Below are positions 8,164 to 18,700 of a stretch of 64,000 nucleotides of DNA, one piece after another. The notes beneath the pieces are model-generated. The model had not been told where the DNA came from. It searched no databases and was given only the letters and a program-made list of their open reading frames with translations. The stretch spans positions 124,001-188,000 of the forward strand of contig NZ_BAFV01000013.1 of the NCBI RefSeq assembly GCF_000308515.1. Direction: 5' to 3'. A program made the position numbers and the translations under genes. The DNA is from Nocardia carnea NBRC 14403 (GTDB taxonomy: Bacteria > Actinomycetota > Actinomycetes > Mycobacteriales > Mycobacteriaceae). Each line of letters begins with the position of its first letter. Positions within the stretch are counted from its first letter, which is position 1.

Positions 8164-9801
8164 ATGTTGAGCACCATGATGGACGACCAGCTCTCGCTGG
8201 CGACGCTGCTGCGCTACGCGTCCACCTTCGTCGGCGATTCCACGGTGTCCACCTGGACCGGCGACGGAGTGCGCACCATGACCTATCGCGAGGTCGGCGC
8301 CGATTCGGCCCGGCTGGCCAATGCGCTCACCGATCTCGGTATCGGGCGGGGCGACCGGGTCGGCACCTTCATGTGGAACAACAACGAACATCTGGTCGCC
8401 TATATCGCCATTCCCGCGATGGGGTCGGTGCTGCACGCCCTCAACATCCGGCTCTCGCCCGAACAGCTGATCTATGTCGCCAACCATGCCGAAGATCAGG
8501 TGGTACTGGTCGACGGCAGCCTGGTGCCGATGTTCGGCCAGTATCTGCCGCAGCTGAAAACGGTCCGGCATGTGATCGTGGTGAACGGGGATGTCGCGGC
8601 TGTGCCCGCGGTCGACGGCGTCACCGTGCACGACTACGCCGAACTCCTCGCGAAATACCCCGACAGCTTCGATTTCCCGGTCGTCGACGAACGTTCGGCG
8701 GCAGCGATGTGCTACACCTCCGGCACCACCGGCGACCCCAAGGGGGTGGTGTATTCGCATCGCTCCAACTGGCTGCACTCGATGCAGGCCACCACCCCCT
8801 CCGCCATGGGGTTGCGTATCGACGACACCGTGCTCGGCATCGTGCCGATGTTCCACGCCAACGCCTGGGGACTGCCGTACGCGGCGCTGATGACCGGCGC
8901 GAACGTATTGATGCCGGACCGCTTCCTCCAGCCGGGCCCGCTGCTGGAGATGATGGCGGCGGTGAAGCCCACCTTCGCCGCGGCGGTGCCGACCATCTGG
9001 GGCGGGGTGCTCGCGGCGCTGGCAGCGCAACCGCAGGACATCACTCATCTGCGTGCGGTGGTGGTGGGCGGCTCGGCCGCGCCGCCGTCGATGATGAAGG
9101 CGTTCGAGGAGGAGCACGGGGTGCGGGTGGTGCACGCCTGGGGGATGACCGAAACATCGCCGCTCGGCAGCCTGGCGCATCCACCGCAAGGGGTGAGTGA
9201 GGAGGAAGCCTGGACCTACCGGGTCACACAGGGGCGTTTCCCGGCCGGCGTGCAGGCGCGGTTGGTCGGCGACGATGGGTCGGTGGTGCCCAACGACGGG
9301 AAATCCCTGGGGGAGCTGGAAGTTCGTGGACCGTGGATCACCGGCTCCTACTACTCACCCGAGGGGGTGGCGGTGGACCCGGGTAAATTCGACGACGGCT
9401 GGTTGCGCACGGGCGACGTCGGCAAGATCACGCCGAACGGCTATCTGACGCTGGTGGATCGGTCCAAGGATGTGATCAAGTCCGGTGGTGAGTGGATCTC
9501 GTCGGTGGACTTGGAGAACGCCGTGATGGGGCATCCTGCCGTGGCGGAGGCGGCCGTTATCGGCATTCCGGACGAGAAATGGGACGAGCGGCCGCTGGCG
9601 GCGATCGTGGTGGCCGAGGGTGCCTCGGTGCAGCCGGAGGAGCTGCGTGAATTCCTGTCGTCGCGGTTCGCGAAATGGCAGCTGCCCGAGTACTGGACCT
9701 TCGTCGACGAGGTGCCCAAGACCAGCGTCGGCAAATTCGACAAGAAGCGGCTGCGGGCGCGGCATGCCGACGGGGAACTGGATGTGACCACGGTGCACTG
9801 A
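8164..9801 (+). CDS. Fatty-acyl-CoA/acyl-AMP ligase (FadD family)
   Basis: A 545-aa ANL-superfamily ligase that activates a carboxylic acid with ATP and transfers it to CoA. All core motifs are intact: P-loop CYTSGTTGDPKGVVYSH near residue 181, the WGMTE segment (A5-like) near 327, the TGD motif in LRTGDVG near 418, and the catalytic Lys in TSVGKFDKK near 525. Overall it resembles medium/long-chain FadD enzymes rather than amino-acid adenylating domains. Ribosome site AAGGGG lies upstream of the ATG; an in-frame ATG five codons in is an alternative. This intact enzyme contrasts with the degenerate adenylation domains downstream. Confidence 0.9.
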   Translation: MLSTMMDDQLSLATLLRYASTFVGDSTVSTWTGDGVRTMTYREVGADSARLANALTDLGIGRGDRVGTFMWNNNEHLVAYIAIPAMGSVLHALNIRLSPEQLIYVANHAEDQVVLVDGSLVPMFGQYLPQLKTVRHVIVVNGDVAAVPAVDGVTVHDYAELLAKYPDSFDFPVVDERSAAAMCYTSGTTGDPKGVVYSHRSNWLHSMQATTPSAMGLRIDDTVLGIVPMFHANAWGLPYAALMTGANVLMPDRFLQPGPLLEMMAAVKPTFAAAVPTIWGGVLAALAAQPQDITHLRAVVVGGSAAPPSMMKAFEEEHGVRVVHAWGMTETSPLGSLAHPPQGVSEEEAWTYRVTQGRFPAGVQARLVGDDGSVVPNDGKSLGELEVRGPWITGSYYSPEGVAVDPGKFDDGWLRTGDVGKITPNGYLTLVDRSKDVIKSGGEWISSVDLENAVMGHPAVAEAAVIGIPDEKWDERPLAAIVVAEGASVQPEELREFLSSRFAKWQLPEYWTFVDEVPKTSVGKFDKKRLRARHADGELDVTTVH

Positions 9802-9814
9802 GCACCGGAAAACG

Positions 9815-9846
9815 CGGTCCCCGGCGCGAAACCGCGTCGGGGACCG
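9815..9846. terminator. Hairpin between convergent genes
   Basis: A 9-bp perfect stem, CGGTCCCCG pairing with CGGGGACCG, with a 14-nt GC-rich loop, placed between the stop of the acyl-CoA ligase and the stop of the opposing SCO5389-family gene. There is no long T-run. Likely a bidirectional terminator. Confidence 0.6.
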
Positions 9847-9852
9847 GTGTTC

Positions 9853-10245
9853 TCAGCAGTTGCGCAGTTCCGGGCTCTGGTTGAGCAACTGGTTGCGCGG
9901 GCTGATGAACCGGTTGTACGTATCACCGCCGACGGCCGCGAGCGGGAACGCCGCGACGCGATGGCAGTTCTGGAACGCCAGCTTCACGCCGAAATGCCGT
10001 TCCAGCCCGCCTCGGATGGCATCGGAGGCCAGGGCGCGCAACAGCTGGCCACGTGCGGTTTCGTCCGGGGGAGCCTCTTCGTTGTCGGCGAATTCCACGG
10101 TACCGGTCTGCAATTCATCGGCGACGCGGCTGACGACCTCCCAGGCGTAGGGCAGGGAGGTGCGGACGCATTCGACGAATTCGGCGTCGCTGATCTCGCC
10201 GCTTTCGGCGCGTTCCAACAGGGCGGTGGGGACATCTAAGGACAC
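9853..10245 (-). CDS. SCO5389 family protein
   Basis: A 130-aa soluble protein that closely resembles the actinobacterial SCO5389 family, recognisable from SLPYAWEVVS near residue 30, PPDETARGQLLRALASDAIRGGLERHFG in the middle, FQNCHRVAAFPL and the C-terminal QLLNQSPELR. The function of the family is unknown to me; it is a conserved, developmentally associated small protein in filamentous actinobacteria by recall. It starts at a GTG with a perfect AGGAGG five bases upstream; that ribosome site is embedded in a GACCTCCTGAGGTC self-complementary stretch (10249-10262), which could modulate initiation. Confidence 0.88.
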   Translation of the reverse strand: MSLDVPTALLERAESGEISDAEFVECVRTSLPYAWEVVSRVADELQTGTVEFADNEEAPPDETARGQLLRALASDAIRGGLERHFGVKLAFQNCHRVAAFPLAAVGGDTYNRFISPRNQLLNQSPELRNC

Positions 10246-10757
10246 GGCGACCTCCTGAGGTCAACTGGTCTGTGCGACAGGTGATGCGGAAATCCGCGGC
10301 AGATCTGCCGGGCCGAGTCTAATCGAAATCGGTTGTCAATAACAGTGGATTGCCATTGAAAGATGTTCGGTGGTGGTCATTTTGAGTCTCCGCCGAACCG
10401 GTCGGTCGTCTTGCGGCGACGGTGGCCGGCGGGCTCGTCGCGGGGGGTTGACCGGACGGGCTTCGGCATCGTGGCCGGGGGTGATGCGGGCCGGACGGCT
10501 ACGAGGAGGCGCCGGGTGTGTTCGCCGGAGGTCGGTTCGCGGCCGGTAAGGTCACGGGAAATTCGCGCGATCGTGACCGTTTCACACCGGCATTTCAGGC
10601 CGCTGACCGGGCCTTTCCGAGGAAAGGTTGCGATATGGTCACGGGGCGGTAGAGTTACCGTCACAACGGATGCCTAAACGTTACGTTTACCGGGCTCGGG
10701 TCTGGATCCGCACGTGAGGCATTCGTGAACATGTTGACCGGATAGCGAGGACGGACA
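10246..10757. other. 512-bp intergenic region upstream of M23 peptidase
   Basis: The region is divergent between the SCO5389-family gene and the M23 peptidase. It contains GTGA-ccgtt-TCAC around 10573, GTTACCGTCAC around 10654 and a TAAACG/CGTTTA inverted repeat at 10675. I looked for a c-di-AMP (ydaO-type) riboswitch, which is common before actinobacterial peptidoglycan hydrolases, and saw no convincing match. No gene is called. Confidence 0.5.
10675..10689. promoter_or_regulatory. Inverted repeat upstream of M23 peptidase, candidate operator
   Basis: TAAACG-TTA-CGTTTA, a perfect 6-bp inverted repeat 68 bp before the GTG start. The nearby GTTAC elements recall MtrA-type sites that control peptidoglycan hydrolase genes in mycobacteria and streptomycetes, but the spacing of the direct repeats is not canonical, so the regulator is unassigned. 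Confidence 0.35.
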
Positions 10758-11624
10758 GTGGCGCACCATCGATCAGGCACCGGTTCCATCACCGTTATGA
10801 GCCTCATCGGCGACGAGGTCCGCGTGCGGCCGCATCGCCACCGGGCCGCGTCCACCGCCGTCGAGAAGGCCCGGGCGGCTGCCGGCGCCGCTGTCGCGGC
10901 GGGCGCGATCATCGGTACCGCCTCACAGGTCGCGCCGGCGCTGGCCTACGCCGCGCCGCTGCTCCCGGGTAACGGTGAAAAGGAGGCCGCAGAGGCCGCC
11001 CCTGCACCCCCGGTCGCCGAGGAGGTCGCACAGCCCGCCGAGCAGTCGGCGGAGGCGCATGTAGCAGCTCCGGCCCCGGCGCCAGTTCAGGCCGCCGAGA
11101 TCGCTGCCCCGGCTCCTGTTGCCGCCCCCTTCGGGTTGAGCAATCTGCCGCCCGAGGTCGCCGCTCCGCTGGCTCATGCCGAACAGACCCTGAAACAGTT
11201 GCACCAGCAGTTCGCTCCCGCGCCGGTCGTGCGTCCGGTGGCAGGGATGGTGAGCTCCAGTTACGGAAGTCGCTGGGGCGCCATGCATTACGGTATCGAT
11301 TTCGCCGATGCCCTGGGCGCGCCGATCAAATCGGTCGCCGACGGCACGGTGATCGAGGCCGGGCCGGCCTCCGGGTTCGGTATGTGGGTCCGGGTCCTGC
11401 ACGACGACGGCACCACCGGCGTCTACGGCCACGTGAACGATATCTATGTCGCACAGGGGCAGCGGGTGCAGGCGGGCGATGTGATCGCCACCGTCGGCAA
11501 CCGCGGCCAATCCACCGGTCCGCATCTGCACCTCGAGATCTGGGATCAGGGTGGGAACAAAATCGATCCGATGACGTGGATGGCTTCCAAGGGGGTGCCA
11601 CTGGAGTGGGGACCCTCGCGCTGA
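10758..11624 (+). CDS. Secreted M23-family metallopeptidase
   Basis: A 288-aa protein with an Arg-rich N-terminus, a hydrophobic Ala-rich segment (residues ~37-62, likely signal/anchor), an Ala/Pro/Glu-rich linker, and a C-terminal LytM/M23 domain. The zinc ligands are HYGIDFA (H-x3-D) near residue 180 and HLHLE near residue 258. The motif SSYGSRWG starts the domain. M23 enzymes cut peptide cross-bridges in peptidoglycan at the cell surface. The GTG start follows AGCGAGGA. Family length is normal. Likely role: cell-wall remodelling. Confidence 0.9.
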   Translation: MAHHRSGTGSITVMSLIGDEVRVRPHRHRAASTAVEKARAAAGAAVAAGAIIGTASQVAPALAYAAPLLPGNGEKEAAEAAPAPPVAEEVAQPAEQSAEAHVAAPAPAPVQAAEIAAPAPVAAPFGLSNLPPEVAAPLAHAEQTLKQLHQQFAPAPVVRPVAGMVSSSYGSRWGAMHYGIDFADALGAPIKSVADGTVIEAGPASGFGMWVRVLHDDGTTGVYGHVNDIYVAQGQRVQAGDVIATVGNRGQSTGPHLHLEIWDQGGNKIDPMTWMASKGVPLEWGPSR

Positions 11625-11698
11625 GTTCCTCGAACTCTCTCGACCGTCCGATCCTTTCCGGTCCTACCGGGCTGCAAGGAGACCTACGAACCCCCGGC

Positions 11699-12682
11699 GT
11701 GACCGAACTGGCGGAAATCTTCGAACCCGACTCCATCCACGGACGCGTCTACGCGACCCTGGTGCAGCGGCCACGGTCCGGTACCGCAGATATCGCGCGG
11801 CACACCGGCCTGTCCGACTCCGCCGTCGAAACGGCCCTGGACGAATTGTCGGAGCTGCGCGCGGTACTCCGGGTAGTGGATACCGACGGCACACCGCGCT
11901 GGGACGCGCATGCGCCCGAATCGCTGTCGGAGGCCGAAGCCCGCCGGCGCCGGCAACAGATCAGCACCATGCACGCCGCCGCGGCCCGGCTCAGCGAAAC
12001 CTTCCGGTCGGTGCGCCGCGCCCAGGGCTGGAACGGCGCGGTGGTCCCCGTATTCGAACGGGCCGAACTGCTCGCGGATTTCGAGGCCCTGCACGCCAAC
12101 GCGGCATACGGCGTGAAAATGGTGGAGCGCACCCCGCACCTCAGCGATACCGAACGCGACAGCCGGATCAGCGATCTCAAACAGTCCCGGATGGCCGAAG
12201 GTGTGCGGTATCGGATCCTGTACCAGGACACGATCTACCAGGATGCCGATCGGCTGCGGCATACGCTGGCCACCAACGCCCGCGGGGCGCAGGCCCGCAC
12301 CCTGCCCGATCCGCCGTTCAAGCTGATCGTCGCCGACGACGAGCGGGCCAGCCTCGTCCTGCACGCCGACGAACGCCGGCCCGATCCGATGGCCTTGCGG
12401 ATCAGCGGTTCACCCCTGCTGGATCTGCTGGTCCGAAGTTTCGATGTGCTGTGGACACTGTCGGCGCCCATCTCGGTGCAGCCGGCCGCCGACGAACTCG
12501 ACGAACGCGACCGGGCCATTCTCACCATGATGAGCATGGGCGCGACCGACGATACGATCGCGCGCCGGCTCGGGATGTCGCGGCGCACGGTGGTCCGGCG
12601 GACAGCGCGGCTGCTCGAACGGCTCGGGGCAAGCACCCGGTTCCAGGCCGGGGTACAGGCAATTCGCCGCGGCTGGCTGTGA
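11699..12682 (+). CDS. LuxR-type transcriptional regulator with N-terminal TrmB-like HTH
   Basis: A 327-aa regulator. The N-terminus (residues ~15-65) looks like a winged HTH of TrmB type: GRVYATLVQRP...IARHTGLSDSAVETALDEL. The middle holds a helical and ligand-binding-like region, and the C-terminus (~260-320) has a LuxR/GerE HTH with DERDRAILTMMSMGATDDTIARRLGMSRRTV. This architecture is common in Streptomyces and Nocardia regulators beside biosynthetic genes. The GTG start is chosen because upstream codons overlap the peptidase; AAGGAG lies rather far (17 nt) upstream. It lies 104 bp before the first NRPS-like gene and is the natural candidate to regulate it. Confidence 0.8.
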   Translation: MTELAEIFEPDSIHGRVYATLVQRPRSGTADIARHTGLSDSAVETALDELSELRAVLRVVDTDGTPRWDAHAPESLSEAEARRRRQQISTMHAAAARLSETFRSVRRAQGWNGAVVPVFERAELLADFEALHANAAYGVKMVERTPHLSDTERDSRISDLKQSRMAEGVRYRILYQDTIYQDADRLRHTLATNARGAQARTLPDPPFKLIVADDERASLVLHADERRPDPMALRISGSPLLDLLVRSFDVLWTLSAPISVQPAADELDERDRAILTMMSMGATDDTIARRLGMSRRTVVRRTARLLERLGASTRFQAGVQAIRRGWL

Positions 12683-12786
12683 ACTGATCGCAAGACCGGT
12701 TCGGCCGATATGATGGCCGGACCGCGCTCGCCCCGGGCACACCGGTTCTCCGCTGTTCGGGCACGCGGGGGCCGGATCCGGGTTCG

Positions 12787-15700
12787 ATGCGAGAGGGTGA
12801 ATGCACTCGAATGGAAACTGCCCGTCGTTCCCCTCGTGGCAGTCGCCGGCGTCGTGCGGGCACCCCTCCACTCGGCCAGTTACTGACCGCCGCGGTGGAA
12901 TCCGCCGCGGACGAGGTCGCGATCCGCTACAACCCGACGGGCGCGCCCGCCGATCAGCTGGAGCTGACCTACCGGGAGCTGGACCAGCGGTCCTCGCAGG
13001 TCGCGCGGGAACTCATCGAACGCGGAATCGGACCGGGCGATGTGGTGGCGATCGGCATAGCACGCAGCCCGGAATCGGTGCTGTCGGTATGGGCCGTCGC
13101 CAAAACCGGTGCCGCCCACGTTTTCATCGACCCCGCCGCCCCGGCCGGCCGAATCGCGTCTATCGCCACCGATTCCGGGGCTGCCTTCGGCCTGACCACC
13201 TCGAAGTACCGGCGGGTCCTCGGTCGCGCCCTGTACTGGATCGAACTCGACGACCCGGTCCAGGCCGACCGTATCGCCCGGCGGCCCCGGCATCCCCTCT
13301 CCTACGCCGACCGGATTCGGACACTCGACGAGCGACATCCCGCATACATCACCTACCCCGGCGGTCCCACCGGTGAACTCGTGGGCATCGTGGTCCCGCA
13401 CGCCGGACTCGGCGCGGTGGTCGCCGCGGTCGGCGACAGCTATGGGATATCCAGTGATTCCCGGGTCGTGCACAGTTGCCCGCCGACCGTCGATATCGCT
13501 GTTCTCGAATTACTGCTCACATGTACCGCGGGCGCGACCCTGGTCATCGCCCCGGCCGATGTATCCGGCGGGCGTGAACTGGGCGAACTGATCCACCGGG
13601 AACAGGTGACGCACCTGATCACCACCGCAGCCGTCGCGGAATCGGTGGACCCGGCCGGGCTCGACGAACTCGCGCTCGTCGCCGTCGTAGGTGACCGGAA
13701 CGGATCCGCGCCGACCGGGCGCTGGGCGCGGGAACACTGTTTCGTCACCTCCTACGGCTGCTCCGAGGCCGGGATCGTCGCCACGAATACCGGCCCGGCG
13801 CCCCCGGACCGGCCGGGCACCATCGGTACCGCGGCGGCCGGGGTCGAGATGCTGGTTCTCGATGCCCGGCTGCGGCCGGTCCTCGCGGGGGAAGCGGGCG
13901 AGCTCTATCTGGCGGGCGCGGTCCTGGCGCAGGGCTATGCGAATCTGCCCGCACGGACCTCCGCACGTTTCGTCGCCGTACCCGGCGGCGGCCGGCCGGG
14001 CACCCGGATGTACCGGACGGGCGACCTGGCCCGGCACGTCGAAACACCGTGGGGCTGGGAAATCGAATTCTTGGGCAGCGCCGATTCCCGGCCGCAGGCC
14101 CACGGTGGCGACCTGCCGGCCTTCCCGGCCGAATCGCGACCCGCACCCGCGACCCCTGCCGCCTTCGTGCACACCGGTGATTATTCGCGGGCTACCGGGG
14201 GCGAGCCCGACCTCGGCGCGCTGCCGGAACCCATGCTCGAGTGGCCGGATTCCCATTCCGCCGCAGAGACACCGACCGCGGCGGTGAACGGGGCGATCAC
14301 CGAATCCGCAGCGGAAGCCACCGCCGGCGCTCGCCCCGCGACCCCGTTGCCGGAAATACCAGGTCGGCCGGGGCTCCCGGGTGGGTCGGAACTACCGGGC
14401 GGCGCGGGGCTGCAGGGTGATGCCGGGCTGGGGAGTGACGCCGGCCTGCGGGGTGATGCCGGTTCGACGAGCCACGCGGATTTGATGGGCGTCCGCGGTT
14501 TGGTGGGCGACGCCGGCTTGCTGGATGGCAGCCGACCCGCGACCCGCGGTGGTGAGCCGGGTTTCGCATGGACAGCGACCGATACGGCCACCGGCGGTAT
14601 GGGCGAGGTCCCGCTGACCCCGCTTCTCGACCGGTACCTCGCCGGTGGGGTGTTTCCGGGGTTCGCGCAGAGCGTGGTGCTGTCGCTGCCGGAAGGTATC
14701 GATCGCGCCGGGCTGGCCGCCACCGTCGGTGCGGTATCGGCCCGCCACGAGATGTTGCGTGCTCAGGTGGTGACCGAGGGTGACCGGTACCGCTTCGAGG
14801 TGCCGGACTACCCGCCGGGGACCGGTGTGCTGATCTCCGAGGTCGAGGTTCCGGCAGGCGCCGGCGGTACCGGGCCGGCCGAGATCGTCCGGGCGGCAAC
14901 CAATTCTGCTGTGGCCCAGCTGGACCCGCTGGGCGGCCGGATGGTCGCCGCCACCTGGCTGCGGCGGCCCGGCGCCCGGGATGCCCTGCTGCTGGCCGTG
15001 CATCAATACGTCGTCGATACCGCGTCCTGGCGCATTGTCGTCGACGATCTGGCCCGGGCGTGGGAGCGGATGGCTGCGGGGCGCGATGTCGAACTACCGC
15101 CCACCGGGATATCGTTCCGGACCTGCGCGCATACGCTGGCCACTGCGGACCGGGACAGCGAAAACATCTACTGGCGTGAGGTTCTGGCCACGCCCGACCC
15201 ACTACTGGGCACCCGCCCGGCGGACCCGGCCACCGATACCCACGGGGCGGTGTGCCGGTTCGCGGTCGAGGTGCCGGCCGGTATCGCCGGTAAGGTCCGG
15301 GCCGAGCTACCGGACCGGTACGGAACCGGCGCCGACGATCCGCTGGTGGCGGCGCTGGCGTTGGCGGTACGGAATTGGCGGTTACGGCGCGGTGTGGATT
15401 GTGCTTTCACCCGGGTCCGGCTCGAAGGGGACGGCCGTTCGTCCGCCATACTTTCCGAGGTCGATATCGCTCGGACCGTCGGCCGATTCAGCACCGAATA
15501 CCCAGTGGCCCTGGACCTGTCGGGTATCGCCGGCGATGCGGCGTTACGTGGTGGCGCCGAAACCGCCGCGCTGCTGCAGACCGTGTGTGAACAGCTCGAC
15601 GCAGTTCCGGACGGGGGAGCCGGTTTCGGAGCACTGCACCCGGCTACCCCCGGTGAGCCCGGTGCGGCCCCTGCACAGATCGGTTTCACCTGCCGCGACG

Positions 15701-18700
15701 GGGGAGTGGCCGAACGCGCCGATCCGGCCTGGTCGCCGACCGGTGAACTGGGCGATGTGCCCGCCGAACCCGATCCGGGTATGCCGGTGGACCTGGTCGT
15801 CGATATCGATGCCGTCGTGCGGGCCGACGGCGCGCTGACCGTGGTGTTCGGTTATCTCGCCGATATCGTCGACGAATCCGCGGTCCGAGAGCTGGCCGGT
15901 GATTGGCTGGCCGCTGTGCGCGCGCTGGCCCGGCACGCCGGGGACCCTGCCGCGAGCGGGTTCGATTCGCTGTTGATACCAGTGGCGGATGCGGAACTGG
16001 AGGCCTGGCGGGCGGTGCATCCGCGGCTGGCGGAGGTGCTGCCGCTGGGGCCGCTGGGCACCGGCCTGTTCTTCCGTTCCCAGCTCACCGCGGACGGTGC
16101 CGATGCGATGCTTTTCGCGCTGGAACTCGGCGGTGTTGTCGATCTCGACCGGCTGCACAGTGCCGCGCAGGCGCTCACCGATCGGCATCCGGCGCTGCGT
16201 TCGGTATTCACCACCGGCGCCGACGGCGTCCCGGTGCAGTTGGTCATCGAAACCGCCGAGGTGCCGTGGCGGGTGGTCGAGGATGTCGGCGACTACGAGA
16301 TGGCCGACCTGCTGGCCACCGAACACCGCACCGGATTCGCCGTGGACAGCGCGCCGCCACTGCGGTTCACGGTCTACCGCACGGTATCCGGGCGGACGCA
16401 TTGCGTGCTGGTCGCGCATCCGCTGCTGTTCGACACCGCGTCGGCGGCGATTCTGCTGCGCGATCTATTGACCCTGTACGGCCGGCACGGCGACGGAGCG
16501 GCGCTGCCCGATCCGCCGGCCTACCGCGAATACCTGCGGTGGCGCGCGCACGGCGATGCCGAGGCCGCCCGTGCCCGCTGGTCGGAGGTGCTGCGCGGTG
16601 CCCGGCCCACCGAACTCGGTGCGGTACTCGCTCCGCCCGCGCAACCGGAGGACGGGTACGGGGAATCGGTACACGCGCTCGGCGAAGAGGAAACAGTCGC
16701 GATGGCCGCCTACGCGGTGGCCTCCGGTGTCACGGTCGAAACCGTGGTGCGGGCCCTGTGGGCGCTGGTCCTGGCGAGTCTGACCGGCCGCGCGGATATC
16801 GTCTTCGGCGCTGTTGTTCCGGGCCGCCCGCCGGAGCTCGGTGGAGCGGACGAGATGGCCGGGCTACTGGCCGATACGATTCCCGTGCGGGTACGGCCGG
16901 AGCCCGGCTGGACCGTGCGGGAACTGCTCACCCGGATCCAGTCCGAACAGGCCACCCTGCTCGAACACCACTATCTCGACCCGGCCGGTATCCCCCCGGG
17001 TGCCACCCACCTTTTCGACACCGTGCTGGCCTTCGACCCCGACCCGGTCGACGCGGCCGGGTTGCGCGCCGCGGCCGGGGCGCTCGACGGTCTGGAGGTC
17101 GTGGATCTCACCACCCGGATCGACAGCCCCCACCCGGTGACGCTGGTGGTGGAAGCGGGCGACCGGCTGCTGCTGCGGTTGCGCTACCGCCGCGACAGTG
17201 TCGGCGAACTCGGCGCGCAAGCATTGTCGGGGCTGCTGCGGGCGCTCGTGGGACAGTTGCTGGCCGTACCCGCGCAGGTTGCTCTACCGGCCGCGGGCTG
17301 GTGGCACGCTCCCACAGTGCTCGGCGATCACGGCGAGCTACCTGCCGACCGGCCGCGGCCGGCCACCGCGTCCCGGCGCAGCGGTGTGTTGCGCCGAGAA
17401 CTGGACAGTGCGCTGCACGACGCGCTGGATATTGCTGCCGGGCAATACGATACGAACGATTTCACCGTGGTGCAGGCTGCGCTGGCCGTACTGCTGGCAC
17501 GACTGTCCGGATATCGGGAAACCGCGGTGGGCGCGTTCGCGACCAAGGGGTCCGCGGCGGGGCTGTCGGTCCTGCATACCGACGTGAATCCGGCGGACGG
17601 TTTCGATGCACTACTGGTCGAGGCCCGGGAAGCCGGGGCCGCGGCCCTGGGCACGGCCGGCCGGGGCAGCGAACGCCTCGGCCACCTGATCGACACCCTC
17701 CGCACGGTGGCTGGCCGGCCACCCTTCCGGGTGTTGCTGTCGACCGACAGCGAACCCGCCGAGCTGCCGGAAAAGCTGGATCTGCGGGTCGATCTGGTCG
17801 CCGACGGCGCCGGCGCCACCCTCGCCTTCACCTACGCCCGCGACCTGTTCGACGCACCGACCGTCGGGGATCACGCCGACCGGCTGCTCCGCATCCTGAC
17901 CGCCGTGGCCGCCGACCCCGGCGTCGTCGTGGGCGATATCGACCTGCACTTCCCCGGGGAACGCGAACTGGTTCTGCGTGAGTGGAACAGTGCGGGCGCC
18001 GCAGTGCCGCCGGTGACAATGGTCGACCTGATCGAGGCCCGCGCCCGCCTGGACCCGGCGGCCCCCGCCGTGCGGTCCGGTGATGCGGTACTGAGTTTCG
18101 ACGAACTGCTCGGCCGCTCCTATCGCGTGGCGCGCGGGTTGATCGATGCGGGTGCCGGCCCGGAAACCCTGGTGGCGGTCGCGGTACCGCGCACCGAGGA
18201 CCTCCCGGTGGCCCTGCTGGGCGTGCTGCTGACGGGCGCCGCGTACCTGCCTATCGACACGGTGCAGCCTGTGTTCCCGGAAACGCAGTCCGTCGTTGTG
18301 CTCACCGTCGCGACGACACTCGATGCGGTACCCGCGGGCATGCCCGTGGTGGTTGTCGAAGAAACCACGCACCATTCCGCGAACCCGGTCACCGACACGG
18401 ACCGGCGCGCGCCACTGTGGCCCGACAACCTGATGTATGCCGCGCACCCGGCCGCACCCACCGGTCTGACACATCGCAATGTGGTGGAGCTGTTCGCGAA
18501 TACCCAACTGCTGTTCGATTTCGACGACGCCGATATATGGGCGCTGTTCCATCCCGTCACCTCCGGTTTCTCGGTATGGGAGCTGTGGTGCGCCCTCGCC
18601 GGCGGAGGCTGCGTGGTGGTGGTCGGCGCGGAAACCGCGGATTCGCCGCAACGATTCCGCGAACTACTCGTCCGCGAGCGGGTCACGGTGATCGGCCAGA

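Noticed and set aside
10246..10757. c-di-AMP riboswitch before the M23 gene
   Set aside because: Context fits, but I could not recognise the conserved ydaO segments.
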